From: Craterostigma plantagineum
Taxonomy: Eukaryota; Streptophyta; Magnoliopsida; Lamiales; Linderniaceae
Direction of reading: 5' to 3'
NCBI GenBank assembly: GCA_027422505.1
Contig: JAPQWV010000050.1
Location: 372,001 to 436,000 of the forward strand
DNA: 64,000 nt
Below, piece after piece: positions 21,183 to 31,249 of this stretch (the stretch's first letter is position 1; each line of letters begins with the position of its first letter). A program made the position numbers and the translations under genes. A model generated the notes under the pieces. It made no database searches. It had not been told where the DNA came from and worked only from the letters and a program-made list of their open reading frames with translations.

Positions 21183-22231
21183 TAAACACTAAAATCCATT
21201 TCTGACTCGGTTATTTCCTCGTCTTTTTTAGAAACTCCATGAACTATATTATCTGAATTAATTTTTAATTCATCAACTCTATTGTGCGAATAATCGCTAG
21301 AAGTTGATTCCCTAATTTGAGAAGTCGAAGCTCTAGAAGGAGATCGTACCATATAATCACATGGTGATATATGATAATGAGAAGAGGCTGATCTAGACAT
21401 TCTAGACCTAGGAACAGATCTAAAAATTTTTTCGAACTGTATTTGAACAGTACCGTCTGTTGTTTGAATTATTTGAGCAGGGTTATTTTGTATTTTTGGC
21501 TGAAGAGGCATAGCCCTTTCAATTGTCCAGTTTTCTGGAAATTGTATTTCTTCCCATTTAATAGATCTACGAGTTGTAATATTAGATCTACTAAAATTAG
21601 TTTCTATTAGAACAGTTTCGTTGATCGGTTTATCAACGATTTTACACTGTGGATTAAGCGTATATAAAGGCTTATAATAAATTCTATAACAGATACATAT
21701 TACTTCCGAACCCGGAGCGTAATTATATCCGTGAGTTTTGACATTTAATGTCAGAGCATCCAATATATTGACATCAGTCAATGATAATTGGAGATTTGGA
21801 TAAACATTAAAATAAACTGGTCCATGTGCCAGACTAGACTGAATTATTCCCATAAGGGATTGTTTCCAGTCGAGATTTCTACCATCTCTAAAAGCTGCTA
21901 TAAAGCTCTCTGGTAAACCTTCTAAAGTCAAAGGCTTAAAAGCTACCTGAACTAATCCAATATGGATAAACTTATGATTCAATCTATATTTTTCTAAGTC
22001 TCTATTGCTTAGAAGTCTAATAACCATCTCTTCGTTGTTGAGAGAGATAGTTTCTTCAGTAGTTTTAACTACCTGTTTTAAACCTAATTTTTCAAAAGTT
22101 CCTAATTCATAGATTATTTTATAATCTATCTTTGGAATTGTCCAACGATTTAATTTTTCTAAATCTTGAGGAATATCGTACTCCTCTTCAATACTGTTTT
22201 TAACAGTATCTTTTCTTCGCATCAAATTCAT
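21182..22231 (-). CDS. Pararetrovirus movement protein, left arm (open)
   Basis: 349 codons, open throughout. The central 200 residues match caulimovirid 30K-type movement proteins: a start-proximal helix, an IHIGLVQVAFKPL strand, GLPESFIAAFRDGR, and HGPVYFNVYPNLQLSLTD, where the conserved Asp of the family would fall. The C-terminal 80 residues are Ser/Arg-rich and probably disordered. Such proteins enlarge plasmodesmata for cell-to-cell spread. Start chosen at 22231 because the right arm has the same ATG and the leader upstream has stops. Confidence 0.85.
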   Translation of the reverse strand: MNLMRRKDTVKNSIEEEYDIPQDLEKLNRWTIPKIDYKIIYELGTFEKLGLKQVVKTTEETISLNNEEMVIRLLSNRDLEKYRLNHKFIHIGLVQVAFKPLTLEGLPESFIAAFRDGRNLDWKQSLMGIIQSSLAHGPVYFNVYPNLQLSLTDVNILDALTLNVKTHGYNYAPGSEVICICYRIYYKPLYTLNPQCKIVDKPINETVLIETNFSRSNITTRRSIKWEEIQFPENWTIERAMPLQPKIQNNPAQIIQTTDGTVQIQFEKIFRSVPRSRMSRSASSHYHISPCDYMVRSPSRASTSQIRESTSSDYSHNRVDELKINSDNIVHGVSKKDEEITESEMDFSV

Positions 22232-22279
22232 TAGAATAAGACGTTAAACTACACCTTAACTTCTTAACACCTCCACCAT

Positions 22280-22292
22280 GGCTCTGATACCA
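22280..22292 (-). promoter_or_regulatory. Pararetrovirus primer-binding site
   Basis: TGGTATCAGAGCC in viral sense, complementary to initiator tRNA-Met, about 50 nt before the MP start. It marks nucleotide 1 of caulimovirid maps. The right arm lacks it. Confidence 0.9.
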
Positions 22293-22299
22293 TTTTTAG

Positions 22300-22322
22300 G
22301 ATCTTTTTTACGTCTTATTCTA
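22300..22322. other. Head-to-head junction of the two pararetrovirus arms
   Basis: Left-arm sequence just upstream of the PBS (GGATCTTTTTTAC on the plus strand) meets right-arm leader sequence (ACGTCTTATTC). The two source sequences share only AC at 22310-22311, so the join has 2-bp microhomology, as in end-joining or template switching. Confidence 0.85.
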
Positions 22323-23372
22323 ATGAATTTGATGCGAAGAAAAGATACTGTTAAAAACAGTATTGAAGAGGAGTACGATATTCCTCAAGATTTAGAAAAA
22401 TTAAATCGTTGGACAATTCCAAAGATAGATTATAAAATAATCTATGAATTAGGAACTTTTGAAAAATTAGGTTTAAAACAGGTAGTTAAAACTACTGAAG
22501 AAACTATCTCTCTCAACAACGAAGAGATGGTTATTAGACTTCTAAGCAATAGAGACTTAGAAAAATATAGATTGAATCATAAGTTTATCCATATTGGATT
22601 AGTTCAGGTAGCTTTTAAGCCTTTGACTTTAGAAGGTTTACCAGAGAGCTTTATAGCAGCTTTTAGAGATGGTAGAAATCTCGACTGGAAACAATCCCTT
22701 ATGGGAATAATTCAGTCTAGTCTGGCACATGGACCAGTTTATTTTAATGTTTATCCAAATCTCCAATTATCATTGACTGATGTCAATATATTGGATGCTC
22801 TGACATTAAATGTCAAAACTCACGGATATAATTACGCTCCGGGTTCGGAAGTAATATGTATCTGTTATAGAATTTATTATAAGCCTTTATATACGCTTAA
22901 TCCACAGTGTAAAATCGTTGATAAACCGATCAACGAAACTGTTCTAATAGAAACTAATTTTAGTAGATCTAATATTACAACTCGTAGATCTATTAAATGG
23001 GAAGAAATACAATTTCCAGAAAACTGGACAATTGAAAGGGCTATGCCTCTTCAGCCAAAAATACAAAATAACCCTGCTCAAATAATTCAAACAACAGACG
23101 GTACTGTTCAAATACAGTTCGAAAAAAATTTTAGATCTGTTCCTAGGTCTAGAATGTCTAGATCAGCCTCTTCTCATTATCATATATCACCATGTGATTA
23201 TATGGTACGATCTCCTTCTAGAGCTTCGACTTCTCAAATTAGGGAATCAACTTCTAGCGATTATTCGCACAATAGAGTTGATGAATTAAAAATTAATTCA
23301 GATAATATAGTTCATGGAGTTTCTAAAAAAGACGAGGAAATAACCGAGTCAGAAATGGATTTTAGTGTTTAA
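22323..23372 (+). CDS. Pararetrovirus movement protein, right arm (open)
   Basis: The same 349-codon frame as the left arm, with an Ile/Asn difference in the C-terminal part (near 23128). The junction adds an upstream in-frame ATG at 22278, giving a chimeric 15-residue extension read partly from antisense PBS sequence. I treat 22323 as the real start. The stop overlaps the coat protein ATG (TAATG). Confidence 0.85.
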   Translation: MNLMRRKDTVKNSIEEEYDIPQDLEKLNRWTIPKIDYKIIYELGTFEKLGLKQVVKTTEETISLNNEEMVIRLLSNRDLEKYRLNHKFIHIGLVQVAFKPLTLEGLPESFIAAFRDGRNLDWKQSLMGIIQSSLAHGPVYFNVYPNLQLSLTDVNILDALTLNVKTHGYNYAPGSEVICICYRIYYKPLYTLNPQCKIVDKPINETVLIETNFSRSNITTRRSIKWEEIQFPENWTIERAMPLQPKIQNNPAQIIQTTDGTVQIQFEKNFRSVPRSRMSRSASSHYHISPCDYMVRSPSRASTSQIRESTSSDYSHNRVDELKINSDNIVHGVSKKDEEITESEMDFSV

Positions 23373-26300
23373 TGGATTTAAAACCAAAAATTGATTTTAG
23401 TCCGGGATCACCGGCAAGAAAAGAAATTCAAAAGGAATTTAATTTACCCAAATGGGAACTCTTTCGAAAATGGTTTTTTGAAAGTTTTAATAACGAAGAT
23501 AAAATTATTATCCAAAACAAATTTTATACTGATTTGTCAAAACGAAATGAAAAATTACCTTTTATTCCTTGGTTTTTGACAAAATATTTTAAAAATATGA
23601 TTTCAGTACTTGAAAGAAATTATAAACTTTCAACGGGGAAAAATTTAAATTCTATTTATCCTCCTCAAACTAGTTTCCAAATGGAAAAAGAAAATGAAAT
23701 TAGATATTATAATGCTTTTCAAAAATTATTTGAAAATGATACGCTTACAGTAACTATTAATCATATTAATAGTCTTTTGAAACAACAAAATTATACGAAT
23801 ATGTATGTTATTGTTTTAGGAGAACAAATTTCTTTATTAAAGAAAAATATAGAAGAAATATCTCTTTCTATTAAAGATATAAAAAATTATCTTTTAATAA
23901 ATAAAGATAAAAATATAAATGATTTTAAAACAGCTAATCTAGCTTCTACCAGTATTCAACCCCCTCCTGAGATTATTGATTTTAAATTAAAATCGATTAC
24001 TCAAATTGAAGATTTGATTGAAAATAAGCTTAAAAATTTAAAGCTTAATACTTTAAGTGAAGATTTTGAAAATCAGCTTGAAAATTCTGATAATTTTCAT
24101 AATACTTTTAATGAAGAAATAAATAAAATAAGAAATTCTTCAAAATTTGCTAGTAAACCAATTCAAACTAAATATTATTACCCAAGACCAACTCCTCAAG
24201 ATGTTCTAATTGAAGAACATGATCTTACTATTAATAATTCATATAATGGTCATTGTATTTATGAATGGAATTTAGATGGCTATACGGAAAGACAAACTTT
24301 CGGTATGGTTCATAGAATGATGATGTATAGCACAGTCTGTAAAACTCAAGGTAATGTAGACAAAACTATAGCTCAAATGCTTGTCGCTGGCTTTACTGGT
24401 CAGTTAAAAGGCTGGTGGGATAATTATTTATCTCAGTCAGACCGAGAAAGTATTTTCCTTACTGTAAAGGAGGAAAATGATGAAATTATTGAAAATGCTG
24501 TTTATACTCTATGTATAAACATAGTAGAGCATTTTACAGGCCGATGGTCTGATAATTCCGAAAATGTTAGGACTTTGCTTCAAAATCTTAGGTGTAAAAC
24601 CCTTACATCATTTAGATGGTATAAGGATACTTTCCTTAGCAGAGTTATGGAACTTCCTGAGTCAAATAGCACTCATTGGAAATCCAAGTTTATTGATGGC
24701 CTTCCTTTTCTATTTGCCGAAAGAGTTAAGAAAACTCTTAGAAATGGAGAATCCAGTATTAATTATAGTTCATATACTTATGGTAGATTAATAGGAACCT
24801 GTATACAAGAAGGTTTAGCTTTATGTAATGAAATAAAGCTTAACAAACAACTTAAGAGACATTCTCTTGATGAGAAAAAACAATTAGGAGAATTCTGTAG
24901 TCAATTTGGTTTAGAAAACCCTTCTACGAGCAAACCTCGTAAAGAGTATAAACCTAAAAAATATTCTCCCAAACAATATGAAAAAAGAAAACAACGAAAA
25001 TCTAAACGAAGAGAACAAAAATTCTCAAAAGATAATAAAAATTATCAATATAGAAGTAAATTTCCTCCAATTGTTTGTCGCAAATGCGGTAAAATTGGTC
25101 ATAAAGCATCAACTTGCTGGACCAAAAAGAAAATTAATAATTTAGATATTGATAATGATTTAAAAGAAACATTATCTAAAATTCTTCTAGAATCTGACAT
25201 CGAAACAGATTCTTCCTCAAACGAAGAAAACAATAATATCGAAGAAGACATATCATCTTCAGAATCTGAAGAATGTCAAAACTGTCAAATAGGTCAGTCT
25301 TGCTCTAAAAATAAAAATTCAGAATCTGAATCAGAAGATAATTTATATCAAATGATATCTCAATTTCAGGAATTAAATGTTCTTGATAATAATCTTCTCG
25401 AAATTCTAAAAGAAACAGAAGATCCAGATTTAAAAATCATATAATTAAAAGATTAATTCAAAAAGAGGAAGAAACTTCAAAAGAAGTTATTCCTAAATTA
25501 ACTAAATCTGAACCTTATAGTATGGCCGAAGTAATGAGATTACTTCGTAATAAAAATCAAATAAATAAAAATGAATCAATTGTTAATGTTAAAGATTTAA
25601 CAATTGAAATTTCGAATTTAAAAACTGAAATAAAAGGTTTAAAATTAAGTCATATAGATTTAGAAAGAAGATTTTCTAAATTAGAAAAAGGAAAAGAAAT
25701 TGTTAACGAATTTGAAGATAATAAAAATTTCGCTAGTACTTCTGAAAATATTCAAGAAGATAATTTTCTTTCAACATTAGAAGTTATTACTTCTCAAAAA
25801 TGGCTTGTAAAAATTTCTTTACTTATAGATGGAAATTTTCAAAAGAATCTGATTGCACTAATTGATAGTGGAGCAGATTTAAATTGTATCCAGGAAGGAA
25901 TAATTCCTACGCAATATTTTCATAAAACAACTCATTCTCTAAGCTCTGCGAGCGGAGAAAAGTTGCAAATAAGCTATAAAATTCCCAAGGCCTTTATTTG
26001 TAAAAATAAGGTCTGTATTCCTACTTCATTCTTGCTTGTCAAGAATATTACAAACCAAGTCATTCTTGGTACTCCGTTCCTTAGGAAAATATTTCCTATT
26101 CAAAATATTAATGAATATGGATTTAAAGGTAGCTTTGATAACAAAGAAGTTTACTTTGAATTCATAACTGAACCTTTTACTAGAATTCTTAATGAAATTA
26201 AGGATTCTATTCTTATTAAAGCAAAAGAAAAACAGGTAAATTACCTAAAGCAAGAAATTAATATACTTACGATTGAAGATAAACTTCAAAATCCTAAGTT

Positions 26301-27706
26301 ACAAGAAAAAATTAAATTATTACATTATGAATTCACGTTACAAATATGTAACGATCTTCCTAATGCTTTTTGGAATAGAAAAAAGCATATTGTTTCTTTG
26401 CCTTACGAAGATGATTTTAGTGAGAAAAATATTCCCACTAAAGCTCGCCCTTGTCAGATGAATTCTGAATTATTAGAATTGTGTAAAAAAGAAATAACTT
26501 CTCTTTTACAGAAAGGTTTAATAAAACCTTCTAAATCACCTTGGTCGTGTACAGCCTTTTATGTCAATAATGCGGCAGAAAAGGAAAGGGGAGCACCTAG
26601 GTTAGTTATTAATTATAAACCCCTGAATAAAGTTTTAAAGTGGATTAGATATCCTATTCCTAATAAAAAGGATCTTTTAGATCGATTATTTGATGCGATA
26701 ATTTTTTCAAAATTCGATTTAAAATCAGGATTTTGGCAAATACAAGTGGCTGAAAAGATAGGTATAAAACTGCTTTTACAGTCCCAATTGGTCAGTTTGA
26801 ATGGAACGTTATGCCTTTTGGTTTGAAAAACGCTCCTTCTGAATTTCAAAATATAATGAACGATATTTTTATTCCTTATAGTAATTTTATTATCGTTTAT
26901 ATTGATGATATTTTGATATTTTCAAAAGATATTGAAACACATTTTAAACATCTTGATATATTCAAGAAAATTGTTATTCAAAATGGATTAGTAATATCAA
27001 GTCCAAAAATGGTTTTATTTCAAACTAAAATAAGATTTTTAGGTCATAATATTGAAAAGGGAAAATTAATCCTATCAATAGAAGTATTGAGTTTGCATCA
27101 AAATTTCCAGATCAAATTTTAGATAAAACTCAGCTTCAAAGATTTTTAGGGAGTCTTAATTATATTTCTCCTTACTATAAAAATCTTGCTATTGATACAT
27201 CTATTTTATATGATAGATTAAAAAAGATTCCTTGTCAGTGGACAGATAGTCACACTGAAGTAATTAGAAAAATTAAAAATAAGGTTACGCATTTACCTTG
27301 TTTAATGCTTGCTAATTCTAATTGGCAAAAAATTATTGAAACTGATGCTTCTGACTTAGGCTTCGGAGGAATCTTAAAACAAGTTTCTCCAGAAGATAAG
27401 AAAGAATATTTAGTTAGATTCCATTCGGGGAAATGGAATACTGCTCAGAAAAATTATGCTACTATAGCTAGGGAAGTACTTGCTATAGTTAAATGTGTGC
27501 TTAAATTTCAAGACGATTTATACAATCAAAAGTTTTTAATAAAAACTGATTGTCAAGCTGCAAAGTTTATGTTTCAGAAAGATTTCAAACATGATGTCTC
27601 CAAACAATGGCAGGCTCATTTAGCCCCATTCGATTTTGAAATCATTTATAAAAAAGGGAGTGATAATAGTCTTCCCGATTATCTTACTCGCGAATATCTT
27701 TCATGA
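23372..27706 (+). pseudogene. Pararetrovirus coat protein - protease - RT - RNase H region, right arm, three frame breaks and one small deletion
   Basis: 23372-25444 is open across the whole coat protein, including the point where the left arm breaks. The frame is lost at an A run at 25432-25436 and recovered by 25522. It is then open through protease and into RT to 26826, with breaks in A runs at 26753-26756 and 27062-27065. The YIDD box is at about 26900 and RNase H runs to 27706. A 12-nt in-frame deletion near 27606 removes four residues of RNase H. The stop overlaps the ORF3 ATG (ATGA). Confidence 0.88.
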
Positions 27707-29183
27707 ATTTTGCAGATATGTCCCAATATGGGAGAAATTTCCCCTCTAATAGAGGTGGAAGAGGTGGCAAAAATGTTATTGCTCAAATGGGCAATAAGAA
27801 GTTGGTTAAAGAAAACCTATCCTCAAGTAATACCTTGAGCAGTGACGAATTCAGAGAGTTTCTTGAATACAAGAAGCAGAAAGCAAAATCTGCTGAAGGA
27901 ACATCTTACGCAAAAATAATTGCGGAAGAAGAAGAAGATGTTGATTATGAGAAAATTTCTCATACTGAGGTAATTATATTACTCGAATTTAAAGATTTAA
28001 AATGGTCTGATGAACCTTGGACTTTAATGTCAAGGTATTTAGACAGAGCATCATATGCTGCTACTTTTTATAAAAACCGTGACACTTATGAAAATATTCT
28101 AAGGTCTACGGGAACATGTGACTTTGATCACTTTAATGCGGGAAATACCCCGTATGCTTTGAAAAAGGGTTATACCTTTAGCAAAATTATTTTCAAGCAA
28201 ATTATTTCGCCTGAAAAATGGGCTATACACCCATTAAAGGATAGAGAATATCTCCATCCTGAGTTAAAAACTCTTGTTAAATTTAATTATTACGATTATA
28301 TCGATGCTTTTTATAAAGTATTTCTATACCAGAATGAAAGTAAAAAACATTCTTGGTGGATAAAAATTTGTGCGGATGTATATAAGTCCGATATACCAAA
28401 TTGGTTTTATCAATGGTGGCTTTCTTATGGAGCTACAATTGAAATTCTTAAAGAACCCTTCTTTGGATTATATCAAGAATGGGTTAAAGTTTCTCCGACT
28501 CTTATAGAAGCGGAACATAAAAAGAATGTATTGAAGGAATGGCTTCTTTACATTTTTATATTGAATTTAGTATTCCTTGGATTTGGAGATGGACTCCAGA
28601 AGTGGGTTATACCCAACAAAAAATTCCATGTTTAAAACGAAACTTTTATATAAAGTTTTGGAAGAAAATGATAAGAAAAACAGCCACTGGCGAATATGAA
28701 AGCCAGCAGACGATCGATAAGATCGAAGAGAAAATTTCTCTTTATCAAAATGCGATTAATAATCGTGAACAACGAGAAGCACCTAGTCCTTTTGAGATGA
28801 TCTCTCAAAGGATTAAAATACAAAAAGGAAAAATGAAGCCCAATGAAATCATTGATGTCTACTTCGAAGAAATGAAGAAAGGCATTGCAAAAAATTATGG
28901 TTTGGATATCGGAGATATTTCGATGGGGACATCTTCAAAAATTGATGAAGACGAAGATTATTGTTTAGCTGGTGAAGGACAAGAACCGGAAAATCCGGAT
29001 GATATTTTATTTGAAGAAGTAAATGACAATACAATGGACCTCATAGGACAAGAAATGGCAATTATTAAAGACCAAGTGGCGCAAATTGCTAAGACCCGTG
29101 AAGAAATCAAGGAGTCTAGCGCCAAAGTGGCCATCAAAATCAAAGAAAATAAAGATGCCATGGATAAGCTCAGAAAAAGTTGA
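27703..29183 (+). pseudogene. Pararetrovirus ORF3, right arm, one frame break
   Basis: 27703-28635 carries the N-terminal RGGRGG part and the aromatic-rich domain. An A run at 28519-28523 is one base shorter than in the left arm and breaks the frame. 28539-29183 gives the C-terminal part, ending in a predicted coiled coil (EMAIIKDQVAQIAK...) and stop at 29183, probably the natural C terminus. Total length would be about 490 codons. Function unassigned; by position it could be the transactivator/inclusion-body protein. Confidence 0.72.
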
Positions 29184-29356
29184 AAGAGACCTCAACGATG
29201 GAAAATCCATCAACTTTAATAAAGTTAAAGTTAGCTTTAATAAAGCTAAAGATAAGATCGAAGACTTTCTTGCCAAAGTTGAAGACAGCTGCCCAAGAGG
29301 AATAGCTACGAAGAAAAATTTTCTTTACTTTAATTATTGTACTTTACCTTTTTCTT

Positions 29357-29386
29357 CTATTTATAGAGTCGAAGCTTATAAGCTTC
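29357..29386 (+). promoter_or_regulatory. Pararetrovirus promoter core, right arm
   Basis: CTATTTATAG at 29357-29366 and the palindrome GAAGCTTATAAGCTTC at 29371-29386, followed by a CT-rich tract (29395-29440) of the kind that often marks plant virus transcription starts. It is about 175 nt past the ORF3 stop. Confidence 0.6.
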
Positions 29387-29439
29387 AGGTGTGCCTTTCT
29401 TTACGCTCTCTTGTACTCTCTCTTTCCCCTCTCTTGTAA

Positions 29440-30045
29440 CTCCCTCTACTGTAAAATATTTTAAGAAATAAAATTTGGAAGTTGCTGTACGACTCTCTCC
29501 TCTCTACAAGTAAGTTTAAATTTTGTTTTTAAATATTTATCTTTTGCATAATTTAGCCTTAATGGAAGGCTAAATATTTGTTAAACTACACCAAGATGCC
29601 TTAATGCTTAAATCATGGTTTTATATCATATATATATATTATATTAATATGATGTAATATTTTTATTTTAAAAATCTTTTAAAAATCGATTGAAGGAATT
29701 AAATTATGAATAAAGGTTATAATAAAATTTGATTTCGATTAATTCTGTGTCGGCTCTTGGCAAAGCCCGTGTTGCCGAAGATAGGCGTTTGAAGGGCATA
29801 TGGCTATTACCGATTGAATTAATTGAATAAAAATTTTGTTATGTAAAAATCCTTGTATTCGATGATTTAATTCCAAAGATCACAAAAATAAATTTTAATT
29901 TTGGATTAATGGTATATAGGCTGGAATACCTTGGGTCCGAACGGGATCAAGCTGTTTACAGTTTGATAACTGGACTAATAGGTTTAACAACGCCACGTAC
30001 CATTTTTCTTTTTTGTAAAGTTTTGACCCTTTTGTAAAAAAGATC
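29440..30045 (+). other. Non-coding leader region of the right arm
   Basis: Mirror copy of 14481-15102, with the GC-richer island near 29750-29800 and no ORF of note. It ends before the primer site. Confidence 0.65.
29467..29472 (+). terminator. Pararetrovirus poly(A) signal, right arm
   Basis: AATAAA about 100 nt after the TATA-like box. Caulimovirids place the poly(A) signal shortly after the start site, so that it is bypassed once and used on the second pass, giving a terminally redundant RNA. Confidence 0.5.
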
Positions 30046-30082
<37 letters not shown>

Positions 30083-30700
30083 GCGCGTGTGTCAAACGTC
30101 CTTCAATTCTTTCAAAATATTAACCAACACACATAATATATATGAATGTACTAGCACAATGTTAACTGACATGTACTAGCACGAATTATAACTACGTATC
30201 GATTAATATCAATATATAATATTGTAAACTTGCACGAATATTTTAAAGATCTTTGAACAAAAGCCATGCTTCACTTTCTTCTAAGACTTTCATTATGACA
30301 ACATTTTGAGATTGGAATTCATCTACACATTTGGTCCCAAGAAGTCAAAAACACTTTACACTTAGAGTTTACATCACCAATTGAGACCCAAAACCCAAAA
30401 GATAGACTAAAAGTTCTCCAACCGTCTCCCAAACGCACACAAATATAAAATGCGGTTTTCATATTCTATTATAGGCAACCTAATGTTTTTCGTGCTTATA
30501 TATCTATATATATATATATAAGTGGATGAGTGAAAGATATATATAGGCAACCTATTTGTTGTTGTTGTGGTATATATATACGTATATATACACAACATAT
30601 AACTAACATATATATAATATATATATATATAATATATAATATATCGTATTTTGTGCGTTCCTTAATGTATATGTATCGGTTCTTCTGGCATTACTATCGA
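30046..30700. other. TA-rich spacer, no gene seen
   Basis: Contains a TA tract right at the viral end (30046-30085), the second 28-bp repeat copy at 30092-30119 and further TA runs around 30500-30650. Short ORFs here are repeat artefacts. Confidence 0.6.
30092..30119. repeat. 28-bp direct repeat, right of the pararetrovirus locus
   Basis: Identical to 14393-14420. The pair brackets the viral palindrome, the left TAGGCAACC repeat and TA tracts. Confidence 0.9.
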
Positions 30701-30709
30701 AGGTAAGGA

Positions 30710-31055
30710 GCACATAGTCCGTACGCCACTTGATCAGGTCACGGACTTGGCCGTAGCCAGTGAGATGAGAGCTGCCACTAAGCCAGTGTTTCGGCCAAGG
30801 TGGGCTCAATGTAGCTTTTATCTGCGAACATCCTTGAAATTATCGAACTGGTCCGAACCAATGACCACGGCTCCGTAGATGGTGTTGGGGTTTGGAGACG
30901 GAGCGTCGCACCACTTCAAACCTTCGGTGCACGAGACTTGACGTCGCTCGGGATTGAAGCTCCCATGTGGTGGACGTGCATGGGATACCTTGTACGTACC
31001 CCACCATGTAACTCATATTCGTCGGGTTGTCCCCGAGTATGTAGTCGATCTACGT
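30710..31055 (-). pseudogene. GH9 endo-1,4-beta-glucanase fragment
   Basis: On the minus strand, DYILGDNPTNMSYMVGY, then RYPMHVHHMGASIPSD in another frame, then EGLKWCDAPSPNPNTIYGAV. These are the conserved C-terminal blocks of plant GH9 cellulases, including the catalytic-site HHRG-type block (here HHMG). At least two frameshifts occur and the stop comes early. Only this last part of the gene is present. Intact relatives trim cell-wall glucans. Confidence 0.8.
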
Positions 31056-31079
31056 TCAAACGAAAAAAAAAAAAGGGTC

Positions 31080-31175
31080 GATCACCTCGAGTCTCCCTCC
31101 ACGGGGCTGTGAAGTTATCCGAAGGCTTTCAGGCTTCGAAAAAAATATCGTCGTCTTTGCAGTGCCATATAATAT
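31080..31175 (+). repeat. Inverted-repeat copy of 37498-37592
   Basis: About 95 bp (around ACGGGGCTGTGAAGTTATCC and TCGTCGTCTTTGCAGT) recurs in reverse complement at 37498-37592. Both copies adjoin TA tracts. I cannot name the family. Confidence 0.7.
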
Positions 31176-31249
31176 ATATATATATATTTGTTGTGGTGCC
31201 ACCTACCGTGAGCAACCACCGTAAGCACCATAAGCAAATCTCATAATGT

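Larger units (their letters stand above)
14481..22311 (-). mobile_element. Endogenous pararetrovirus, left arm (full genome length)
   Basis: A Caulimoviridae-type genome of 7.8 kb on the minus strand. It runs from just upstream of the primer-binding site (22280-22292), through movement protein, coat protein, protease, reverse transcriptase, RNase H and a third ORF, then promoter, poly(A) signal and leader. It ends with the same short segment it began with, including CTGATACCA at 14481-14489. It is thus one complete circular permutation opened near the tRNA site. Each coding frame except MP has single-base breaks. There are no integrase and no LTRs, as usual for this family; integration is by host repair. 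Confidence 0.93.
22310..30045 (+). mobile_element. Endogenous pararetrovirus, right arm (nearly full genome length)
   Basis: 7.7 kb on the plus strand, the mirror image of 14481-22311, with only scattered substitutions. It lacks the PBS and about 50 nt of leader at its inner end, and ends at AAAAAAGATC (30045), some 16 nt short of the left arm's outer end. Its frame breaks differ from those of the left arm. It is followed by a TA tract. Confidence 0.93.

Noticed and set aside
22278..22322. N-terminal 15-residue extension of the right-arm movement protein
   Set aside because: It is made by the inverted junction and absent from the left arm; the shared ATG at 22323 is the likely start.
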